A stretch of DNA of 20,911 bases from Clostridia bacterium. Lineage in GTDB: Bacteria; Bacillota; Clostridia; Oscillospirales; Acutalibacteraceae. Both the position numbers and the translations under genes were made by a program. Below are positions 1 to 6,633 of the stretch, piece by piece (position 1 is the first letter of the stretch; each line of letters starts with the position of its first letter). Where the stretch lies: positions 1 to 20,911 of the forward strand of contig CAAGJN010000074.1 in NCBI GenBank assembly GCA_900770255.1, written 5' to 3'. A model generated the notes under the pieces. It searched no databases. It saw only the letters and a list, made by a program, of their open reading frames with translations, and was not told the DNA's origin.

Positions 1-341
1 GCCTCGGCAGTAGCGATATTTGTGGCTACGGGGATGTTGTGCACGTCGCAGAGTCTCAGAAGGTTTGCCTCATTAGGCTCATGCGGCTTGGGAGTGAGCG
101 GATCTCTGAACATGAGAAGAAGATCGATCTCGTTGCACGCTATCCTTGAGGCTATCTGCTGATCACCACCCTGGCTGCCGCTGAGAAAGCGCTGAATGTT
201 CAGTCCTGTCGCCTCAGCTACAAGCTTGCCGGTGGTACCGGTTGCGCACAAGGAGTGGCGGCTCAGAATCCCGCAGTATGCGATACAGAACTGAGTCATC
301 AGTTCCTTTTTGGAATCATGGGCCATGAGAGCGATATTCAT
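1..341 (-). CDS. mgsA: Methylglyoxal synthase (3' end cut by window)
   Basis: Converts dihydroxyacetone phosphate to methylglyoxal and phosphate in the cytoplasm, a glycolytic overflow bypass. The visible 113 residues are the N-terminal bulk of a protein usually 120-150 aa long. Seen: AHDSKK at 7-12, the phosphate-binding ATGTTG at 33-38, GGDQQI at 58-63 with the catalytic-base Asp60 (E. coli Asp71), RDPL at 79-82, and PHEPN at 86-90 with His87 (E. coli His98). The residue matching E. coli Asp101 is Asn90. The ATG at 339-341 is preceded by an AAGGGGGAT ribosome binding site. It lies 124 bp downstream of gyrA on the same strand with its own promoter, so it is probably transcribed separately. 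Identity is clear; the C-terminus lies outside the window. Confidence 0.96.
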   Translation of the reverse strand, partial: MNIALMAHDSKKELMTQFCIAYCGILSRHSLCATGTTGKLVAEATGLNIQRFLSGSQGGDQQIASRIACNEIDLLLMFRDPLTPKPHEPNEANLLRLCDVHNIPVATNIATAE

Positions 342-375
342 TTTTATATCCCCCTTTTCCAATTTATTGAAGTCG

Positions 376-419
376 CTTGTCACAGTAATATAATAACAGA
401 CAAGCAGCGCCGTGACAAG
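376..419 (-). promoter_or_regulatory. mgsA promoter with GACAAG-type operator repeats
   Basis: On the minus strand, TTGTCA (418-413) and TATTAT (395-390) are separated by exactly 17 bp, a good sigma-A promoter ending about 45 bp before the mgsA ATG. An 8-bp inverted repeat, CTTGTCAC at 376-383 and GTGACAAG at 412-419, puts one arm on the -35 and the other on the predicted start point. A third related copy, CAGACAAG, sits at 397-404 in the spacer. The promoter elements are seen directly; repressor binding is inferred from the placement. Confidence 0.6.
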
Positions 420-422
420 AGC

Positions 423-450
423 TTTTTTGTAAGTCCTTACAAATTTTTAA
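423..450. other. AT-rich hairpin after gyrA
   Basis: TTTGTAA (426-432), loop GTCC, TTACAAA (437-443), followed on the plus strand by TTTTTAATAATTTTT. It resembles a weak plus-strand intrinsic terminator, but no plus-strand gene leads into it. In the gyrA direction it is followed by A residues, so it is not a good gyrA terminator. It may only mark the end of the gyrA unit or an RNA processing site. Confidence 0.3.
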
Positions 451-465
451 TAATTTTTCTACGGT

Positions 466-2982
466 TTATTCGTCTGTCTGAGCATTCTCGGAAGCAACAG
501 TAGTCTCATAATCGGAGGAGGGAGCCTTCAGAGCCGCCTCATGCTCGCTCTCCTCGCCCGGAGCGCAGGCTACGGTCACAAGCTGCTCGCCCTCGGACAC
601 GCGCATCACGCGCACGCCCTTTGACGGTCTTGCGAAGGTGCTGATCTGCGAGACAGGGATGCGGATTATGATACCGTCGGAGGAGATGAAAATGACATCC
701 TCCTTATCATCAACGACTGCGATCGCGGCCACGTCGCCGTAGGCCTCGGTGCGGTAGTTTATCGTGCCCTTACCGCCTCTTGACTGAATTCTGTAGTCAG
801 ACGGCTCGCTGCGCCTGCCGTAGCCGGTGGCGCTGACGGTCAGAACGGTCTTGCCGTCGGAGAGGACGTCCATACCGATGACCTCGTCGCCCTCGCGCAG
901 CTCAATCGCCTTGACGCCGCGGGCTGTTCTGCCGAGCGGCCTTGCGTCGTTCTCGTTGAAGCGGATGCCCATACCCTTGCGGGTCGCGATGAGCAGGTCG
1001 TCGTTACCGGAGGTTAAACGCACCCATGCGAGCTCGTCATCGTCGTCAAGATTTATCGCTATGACGCCGCTCTTTCTCACGTTGCGGTAAGCGTCGAGGC
1101 TTGTACGCTTGATAATGCCCTTTCGCGTGACCATGCACAGAAATGCGTCGGGGTCATATTCGGGCACTCTGATCATGGCCGAAACCTTCTCGTCTGCCTC
1201 AAGCGGGAGGAGGTTGACTATGTTCATGCCCTTGCTGTTTTTCGAGCCCTCGGGAATCTCGTAGCCCTTGAGACGGTAGGTTCTGCCGCGGGTTGTGAAG
1301 AACATGACATAGTCGTGCGTCGAGCAGGTGAACATGGTCTTGGCCACGTCCTCCTCGCGCCTGGTCATGCCCTTGACCCCTCTGCCTCCGCGGTGCTGGC
1401 TCGAATATGCGTCTGCGGGGATGCGCTTGATATAGCCGAGGTTTGTCATGGTGAACACGCAGGTCTCCTCGGGAATAAGATCCTCGATATCGACCTCGCC
1501 GCTGACGTTTTCAATGACCGTGCGGCGGTCGTCTCCGTATTTTTCGGCAATGGCGCCCGTCTCCTCGCGGACTATGGTGAGAATCCTCGATTCGTGCTCA
1601 AGAATGTCGATGAAATCGGCGATCTTCTCCTTGAGCTGAGCCATCTCATCCTCGACCTTGATGCGCTCGAGACCGGTCAGCTGGCCGAGTCTCATCTGTA
1701 CTATCGCCTGCGCCTGAACCTCGTCGAGGCCGAAGCGGTTCATGAGCGCTTCGCGTCCTTCGGGGATGCTCTTTGATGCACGGAGGATAGTTATGACCTC
1801 GTCGATGAAGTCGAGGGCGGTGAGCAGACCCTCAAGTATGTGGGCGCGCTCCTGAGCTTTTTTAAGATCGTACTTTGTGCGGCGGGTTATGATCTCGCAC
1901 TGATAGTCGATGTACTGCTGGAGTATTTGCTTTAACGTGAGTATCTTCGGCTCGCCGTCGACGAGGGCAAGCATGATCACGCCGAACGTCGACTGGAGCT
2001 GAGTGAAGGTGTAGAGCTGATTTAAAACGACCTGGGGATTCGCGTCGCGCTTTAGGGTGATGTCAATGTGCATACCGGAGCGCGAGGAATAGTCGTGGAT
2101 GTCTGAAATGCCCTCAATGCGCTTGTCCTTGACAAGGTCGGCGATGCTCTCGATGAGCTTAGCTTTGTTGACGCCGTAGGGGATCTCGGTGACGACGATC
2201 TTGTGGCGGTCGCCCCTCGTTTCGACTATCTCGGCGCGGGCGCGCACGATTATCTTGCCGCGGCCCGTGCCGTAGGCGGCGCGGATGCCGGAGCGGCCCA
2301 TGATGATGCCGTAGGTTGGGAAGTCCGGACCGGGCAGATGCTCCATGAGCTCGTCGAGCGTGGCGTCCGGATTGTCTATCAGACAGTTCATCGCGCTGAC
2401 GACCTCGCGCAGGTTGTGCGGCGGAATGTTTGTCGCCATACCGACCGCGATGCCTACCGAGCCGTTGACGAGCAGGTTCGGATACCTTGACGGAAGCACC
2501 GTGGGCTCCTTGAGGCGGTCGTCGTAGTTGGGGATGAAATCGACCGTGTCCTTGTCGATGTCCGTGAGCATCTCGATGGAGAGCTTTTTGAGCTTCGACT
2601 CGGTGTAACGGTAAGCGGCGGGCGGATCGCCGTCGACGGAGCCGAAATTGCCGTGGCCGTCAACAAGCGGATATCTCATGGAGAAGTCCTGCGCCAGACG
2701 CACCATTGCGTCGTATACGGAGGCGTCGCCGTGAGGGTGATAGCGGCCGAGCACCGCACCGACCGTGTCCGCGCATTTGCGGTACGGTTTTTCGGGGTAC
2801 AGGCCGTTTTCGTACATGGTGTAGAGTATGCGTCTGTGGACGGGCTTGAGACCGTCCCGCACGTCGGGCAGGGCACGCGAGGTGATGACCGACATGGAAT
2901 AATCCAAGAAGGATTTGCGCATCTCTCTATTGATCTCGACATTGATTATTTTTTGTTCATTGTAGGACTCGTCAAAGCTCAC
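466..2982 (-). CDS. gyrA: DNA gyrase subunit A
   Basis: Breakage-rejoining subunit of DNA gyrase, an A2B2 enzyme that adds negative supercoils using ATP. The 838 residues are normal length. The N-terminal winged-helix/tower core contains the PAAYRYTE motif at 121-128 with catalytic Tyr126. The quinolone-resistance region reads HGDASVYD at 84-91, with Ala87 where E. coli has Ser83 and Asp91 matching Asp87. The C-terminal pinwheel domain carries a GyrA-box variant, QSRGGKG, at 733-739, and an acidic tail closes the protein. The start is GTG at 2980-2982, nine bases after AAGGAG. It follows gyrB by 19 bp in the same direction, so the two are cotranscribed. The intact GyrA box and its pairing with gyrB support gyrase rather than topoisomerase IV. 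Confidence 0.98.
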   Translation of the reverse strand: MSFDESYNEQKIINVEINREMRKSFLDYSMSVITSRALPDVRDGLKPVHRRILYTMYENGLYPEKPYRKCADTVGAVLGRYHPHGDASVYDAMVRLAQDFSMRYPLVDGHGNFGSVDGDPPAAYRYTESKLKKLSIEMLTDIDKDTVDFIPNYDDRLKEPTVLPSRYPNLLVNGSVGIAVGMATNIPPHNLREVVSAMNCLIDNPDATLDELMEHLPGPDFPTYGIIMGRSGIRAAYGTGRGKIIVRARAEIVETRGDRHKIVVTEIPYGVNKAKLIESIADLVKDKRIEGISDIHDYSSRSGMHIDITLKRDANPQVVLNQLYTFTQLQSTFGVIMLALVDGEPKILTLKQILQQYIDYQCEIITRRTKYDLKKAQERAHILEGLLTALDFIDEVITILRASKSIPEGREALMNRFGLDEVQAQAIVQMRLGQLTGLERIKVEDEMAQLKEKIADFIDILEHESRILTIVREETGAIAEKYGDDRRTVIENVSGEVDIEDLIPEETCVFTMTNLGYIKRIPADAYSSQHRGGRGVKGMTRREEDVAKTMFTCSTHDYVMFFTTRGRTYRLKGYEIPEGSKNSKGMNIVNLLPLEADEKVSAMIRVPEYDPDAFLCMVTRKGIIKRTSLDAYRNVRKSGVIAINLDDDDELAWVRLTSGNDDLLIATRKGMGIRFNENDARPLGRTARGVKAIELREGDEVIGMDVLSDGKTVLTVSATGYGRRSEPSDYRIQSRGGKGTINYRTEAYGDVAAIAVVDDKEDVIFISSDGIIIRIPVSQISTFARPSKGVRVMRVSEGEQLVTVACAPGEESEHEAALKAPSSDYETTVASENAQTDE

Positions 2983-3001
2983 AGAGATTCACTCCTTCCT
3001 G

Positions 3002-5029
3002 TTAAATGTCCAGATTCTGGACGTATTTTGCGTTAGTCTCGATAAATTCGCGGCGCGGCTCGACCTTGTCGCCCATGAGAATGGAGAAGGTCTCGTCAGC
3101 CTGCATCGCGTCCTCGATGTTGACTCTGAGCATCGTGCGGAAATCGGGGTCCATTGTCGTCTCCCAGAGCTGCTCCGCGTCCATTTCGCCGAGACCTTTG
3201 TAGCGCTGGATGTCGCAGCTTCCGGAGCCGCCGAACTCATCGATAAACTGATCGCGCTCCTCATCCGAGAAAGCGTATTTTATCTTCTTGCCCTTGCTGA
3301 CTTTGAACAGCGGGGGCTGGGCGATGTATATGTGCCCCTGTTCGATGAGCGGGCGCATGTAGCGGAAGAAGAAGGTCAGCAGCAGCGTTCTGATGTGCGC
3401 GCCGTCAACATCGGCATCCGCCATGATAACTACCTTGTTGTAGCGAAGCTTCGTGATATCGAACTCGTCGCCGATGCCGGTGCCGAGCGCTATAACGACG
3501 GGCATGAGTTTGTCGTTGCCGATAACTCTGTCAAGCCTCGCCTTTTCGACGTTGAGCATCTTGCCCCAGAGAGGGAGGATAGCCTGGAAACGCCTGTCTC
3601 GTCCCTCTTTTGCGGAGCCGCCTGCCGAATCTCCCTCGACGATGTAGAGCTCTGTGCGCTCCGCGTCGCGCTCGGTGCAGTCAGCGAGCTTGCCGGGCAG
3701 CGAGTTTGAGTCGAGGACGGATTTGCGCCGCGCGAGCTCGCGCGCCTTTCTTGCGGCCTCCCTTGCGCGTGAAGCGTCGAGAGCCTTTGAAAATATGGCT
3801 TTTGCGACGGCGGGATTTTCCTCAAAATATGTCATCAGCTTCTCGTAGACCGTGGTCGAGACGAGCTGAGTGATATCCGTATTGCCGAGTTTGCTCTTGG
3901 TCTGTCCCTCGAACTGAGCTTCGGTCAGCTTTACGCTTATAACAACGGTGAGCCCCTCGCGCACGTCATCGCCGGAGAGCTTTTTGTCGCCGTCCTTGAG
4001 AATGGAATATTTGCGCCCGTAGTCGTTGAAAACGCGGGTCAGAGCCGTCTTGAAGCCGGTCTCATGAGTGCCGCCGTCAACGGTGTGGACGTTGTTTGCA
4101 AATGAGAGCATAGTCTCGTTGTAGCTGTCTGTGTACTGCATCGCGATCTCTGCGCTTCTGTCGCCGTGCATGGCAGTGAAGTGGATCGGAGTCTCGTGCA
4201 GAGGAGTCTGGCCGCGGCTTGTTGTCAGATACTCGACAAAGCTCGAAAGGCCGCCCTCGTAGCAGTATCTGCGCTCGACGATATTTTCGCTGTCGCGCCT
4301 GTCGGTGAGGGTTATGCAGAGCCCCGCGTTGAGGAAGGCAGACTCGCGCAGATGACGCTCAAGCGTCTCAAAATCATAGACTGTCGTCTCCTGGAATATC
4401 TCCGGGTCGGGCTTGAAGCGTATGGTTGTGCCGGTAGTATCGGAGGTTCCGATCTCCCTGAGATCGTAGTCCGGGTGGCCGCCGTTTGAAAAGCGCTGCT
4501 GATAGACATGCCCGTTTTGAGCGACCTCGACCTCAAGCCACTCCGAAAGCGCGTTGACCACGGAGGAGCCGACGCCGTGCAGACCTCCGGAGACCTTGTA
4601 GCCGCTGCCGCCGAACTTGCCGCCGGCGTGCAGCACCGTAAGAACGACGGTGACGGTAGAGATGCCCATCTTTTCGTTTATGCCTACGGGGATGCCGCGC
4701 CCGTTATCCCTGACGCTGATGACGTCTCCGGGTAGGATTTCGACGTCGATATTCGTGCAGAAGCCCGCGAGAGCCTCGTCGATCGAGTTGTCCACTATCT
4801 CATACACGAGATGGTGCAGGCCGCGCGGACCCGTTGAGCCGATATACATACCGGGGCGCTTGCGAACGGCCTCAAGTCCTTCAAGGACCTGGATCTGACT
4901 CGCATCATAAGCCTCGGTCACCGTTGTGTCGATATCCCTGTCGAGCTCAACATCCTCGTCAAGTTCGAGCTCTTCGTTATTTTCAAGCTCTTCTTCAAGC
5001 TTTTCGTCTTTTTCTTCGATGTTATCCAA
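3002..5029 (-). CDS. gyrB: DNA gyrase subunit B
   Basis: ATPase subunit of DNA gyrase. It has 675 residues: a GHKL ATPase domain (EIVDNSIDEAL at 77-87, DNGRGIPV at 108-115, GGLHGVG at 148-154), a transducer domain, a TOPRIM domain (EGDSAG at 465-470, DADVDG at 538-543) and the C-terminal tail that contacts GyrA (RYKGLGEM). It lacks the extra insert of Gram-negative GyrB. Two oddities: an acidic, low-complexity extension of about 36 residues before the usual start of homology, and PLWGK at 486-490 where most GyrB proteins read PLRGK. The start is TTG at 5027-5029, nine bases after AGGAGG; no ATG or GTG is better placed. The unassigned 291-aa gene lies 34 bp upstream and gyrA 19 bp downstream. 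Confidence 0.98.
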   Translation of the reverse strand: MDNIEEKDEKLEEELENNEELELDEDVELDRDIDTTVTEAYDASQIQVLEGLEAVRKRPGMYIGSTGPRGLHHLVYEIVDNSIDEALAGFCTNIDVEILPGDVISVRDNGRGIPVGINEKMGISTVTVVLTVLHAGGKFGGSGYKVSGGLHGVGSSVVNALSEWLEVEVAQNGHVYQQRFSNGGHPDYDLREIGTSDTTGTTIRFKPDPEIFQETTVYDFETLERHLRESAFLNAGLCITLTDRRDSENIVERRYCYEGGLSSFVEYLTTSRGQTPLHETPIHFTAMHGDRSAEIAMQYTDSYNETMLSFANNVHTVDGGTHETGFKTALTRVFNDYGRKYSILKDGDKKLSGDDVREGLTVVISVKLTEAQFEGQTKSKLGNTDITQLVSTTVYEKLMTYFEENPAVAKAIFSKALDASRAREAARKARELARRKSVLDSNSLPGKLADCTERDAERTELYIVEGDSAGGSAKEGRDRRFQAILPLWGKMLNVEKARLDRVIGNDKLMPVVIALGTGIGDEFDITKLRYNKVVIMADADVDGAHIRTLLLTFFFRYMRPLIEQGHIYIAQPPLFKVSKGKKIKYAFSDEERDQFIDEFGGSGSCDIQRYKGLGEMDAEQLWETTMDPDFRTMLRVNIEDAMQADETFSILMGDKVEPRREFIETNAKYVQNLDI

Positions 5030-5063
5030 ATGATCCTACCTCCTGTTCTGAACGATAAAGGGA

Positions 5064-5939
5064 TCACTGATTTGTCAGCGAGGAGAACATGCTGTTTTTC
5101 TTTTTCTTCTTTTTGGGCTTGTACTTCGGAGGATTTTCAAGTCTCATGCGCGCGCTCTTCGACTTTGCAAGATACTTGTTGACCTGGATCACGGGGGAGA
5201 TCATATCCTCGCTCATGTAGTCAACGCAGTTTGCGAGCAGCTCCTGGTCGTTGTTGAGGCTGCCGAGCACGGTGACGGCTATGATATCCTGTATTTCGTT
5301 CGTGCCGTCGTCATAGATGTCGTTGAGAAGATTGAATAGCTTCTTCATCTTCTGCGGGTTGTTCTCTTTGATGACGCTGACGACAACGGGAGCGGCGTGG
5401 TTTTTGAAAAAATCCTCGGGCAGGAATTCGCCGTAGGTCTCGATATTCTTTCTGTATTCGTCGCGCAGCTCGGGATAGAGCACGCTTAGCCTGTTTGCAA
5501 AGGTGTTAGCGTCATAGCAGGCGTCGCCGTTCTTTGCGGCCGCCTTTGACACGGGGGGCGGGAGCTTGACCTTCTTTTTGGTCACCTCGCCGTTCTTGCC
5601 GAAGTTCTCTTCGATGAGCTCGGAATATTCGTTTGAGATATACTTTATGTCCTTGGCGTCGGCAGTCTCAAGGTCGAGCAGGGAGTGGGCTATCTTCACG
5701 AAATCGCTCGTGCTTGCGCCCTCCTTCTGAGCCCAGAGCAGGGTGATCTTATTGTCGTAGTGCTCGATCCGGAGCAGCCTGTTCTCGCCCGCGAAGTCCA
5801 TGACGGCGCGGCCGCTGACTACCTCGACGGGGATGCCGTCGGAAATATCTGCGGGGGTGGTGATTTTAAAGCCGCAATCGGTCAGAGCGGGCTCGAGGTT
5901 CTTGTAAATATCGCGCATTGCGATGCGAATATCGGTCAT
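5064..5939 (-). CDS. Conserved hypothetical protein, first gene of the gyrBA unit
   Basis: I cannot assign a function. The 291 residues fall into three parts. Residues 1-115 are a mixed alpha/beta region (beta-like stretch VVSGRAVMDFAG, then LLRIEHYDNKITLLWA). Residues 116-142 form a Lys/Pro/Ala-rich linker. Residues 143-263 are all-helical (TFANRLSVLYPELRDEY, EFLPEDFF, QKMKKLFNLLNDIYDD, ILGSLNND-like segments), similar in feel to the DUF7674 helical family; that likeness is from memory and untested. The tail carries a lysine run, KPKKKKKK, at 274-281. There is no signal peptide or membrane segment. The ATG follows AAGGAG by seven bases. It is the first gene after a strong promoter and lies 34 bp before gyrB, so it shares the gyrase transcript; whether its role relates to gyrase is unknown. 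Confidence 0.85.
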   Translation of the reverse strand: MTDIRIAMRDIYKNLEPALTDCGFKITTPADISDGIPVEVVSGRAVMDFAGENRLLRIEHYDNKITLLWAQKEGASTSDFVKIAHSLLDLETADAKDIKYISNEYSELIEENFGKNGEVTKKKVKLPPPVSKAAAKNGDACYDANTFANRLSVLYPELRDEYRKNIETYGEFLPEDFFKNHAAPVVVSVIKENNPQKMKKLFNLLNDIYDDGTNEIQDIIAVTVLGSLNNDQELLANCVDYMSEDMISPVIQVNKYLAKSKSARMRLENPPKYKPKKKKKKNSMFSSLTNQ

Positions 5940-6000
5940 AATAGTTCTCCTTACTGAATATTGGTATACTTATCTATAAACATAATATATATACTTATAT

Positions 6001-6029
6001 AATATATCATAAAAGCGCGGGACTTGCAA
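6001..6029 (-). promoter_or_regulatory. Promoter of the hypothetical-gyrB-gyrA unit
   Basis: On the minus strand TTGCAA (6029-6024) and TATATT (6006-6001) are separated by 17 bp, with TGA just before the -10 making it an extended -10 promoter. It points into the 291-aa gene and gyrBA. The leader to the ATG at 5939 is about 55 nt and AT-rich. Confidence 0.65.
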
Positions 6030-6040
6030 TGCTTATAAAG

Positions 6041-6102
6041 AATAAAACGGGTTTGATATCAAATAAAACGGGTTGACTAAATACACATGCATGTGGTATT
6101 AT
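6041..6102 (+). promoter_or_regulatory. ywiB-argS promoter with tandem repeats and palindrome
   Basis: TTGACT (6073-6078) and TATTAT (6097-6102) are 18 bp apart. AATAAAACGGGTT occurs twice in direct orientation, at 6041-6053 and 6062-6074, exactly 21 bp apart (two helical turns), the second copy running into the -35. CACATGCATGTG (6084-6095), a perfect 12-bp palindrome, fills most of the spacer. The layout suggests an activator on the repeats and possibly a repressor on the palindrome; neither protein is identified. Confidence 0.65.
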
Positions 6103-6162
6103 AAAAAATCAAAAGAACGAGGCACAGCGGATGCTTTGCCCGGTTGATTGAGAAGGATCTGT

Positions 6163-6582
6163 ATGAAGAAAAAAGTATTTATAAATATTGAGGACTGCCA
6201 CACCGACGGCGAGGAGAATTATTCGTCGCAGATGAGTACGCAGGGGGTTTTGAATCTCATTGAAAACGGCTATGAGATAATCTACGAGGAGCCGGATGAC
6301 GAGATGAGGGGCAGCGTGACGACGCTCAGAGTCGAGGATGGCGGGCTCGTTACGATGACGAGAGAGGGCGCCTATACGACCCAGATGGTCATGGAGCGCG
6401 GCAGACGCCATGTCTGCCACTATTCGACCCCGTTCGGCGACATGCTCATGGGTGTGTTTGCAAAGAAGGTCGAGTCGTCCGTAGGCGAGAGCGGCGGCGA
6501 GCTGCTGCTCAGCTACACGATAGACGTCAACGCGGATCTTGCCGCGGCGAATGAGCTTAAAATAACGGTAAGCGAACAGTAA
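6163..6582 (+). CDS. ywiB: DUF1934 (YwiB-like) beta-barrel protein
   Basis: 139 residues, usual length for the DUF1934 family, which folds as a small calycin-like beta-barrel of unknown biochemical role. Family features seen: a start with KKKVFINIEDCHTDGEE, then alternating beta-strand segments with GSVTTLRVEDGGLVTMTREG in the middle and the conserved PFGDMLMGVFAKKV near residues 89-102, ending in a strand LLSYTIDVNAD. ATG at 6163 is chosen because AGAAGGA lies at the right distance upstream; a TTG 15 bases earlier has no such site. It precedes argS by 51 bp in the same direction, the arrangement also known from Bacillus subtilis (ywiB next to argS), which supports the assignment. It is soluble with no signal peptide. 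Confidence 0.9.
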   Translation: MKKKVFINIEDCHTDGEENYSSQMSTQGVLNLIENGYEIIYEEPDDEMRGSVTTLRVEDGGLVTMTREGAYTTQMVMERGRRHVCHYSTPFGDMLMGVFAKKVESSVGESGGELLLSYTIDVNADLAAANELKITVSEQ

Positions 6583-6594
6583 AGAGGACGGCAG

Positions 6595-6608
6595 CCGCCC
6601 GCGGGCGG
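6595..6608. repeat. GC palindrome between ywiB and argS
   Basis: CCGCCCGCGGGCGG is a perfect 14-bp palindrome with no U tract, 13 bases after the ywiB stop. Too short a loop for a good terminator; it could be a processing or attenuation element between the two genes, or chance. Confidence 0.35.
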
Positions 6609-6633
6609 TTATGCGAAAGGATGGATAATTTTT

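Noticed and set aside
3332..4735. Many long open frames antisense to gyrA and gyrB
   Set aside because: Expected from GC-rich codon bias on the coding strand; none shows a binding site or family features.
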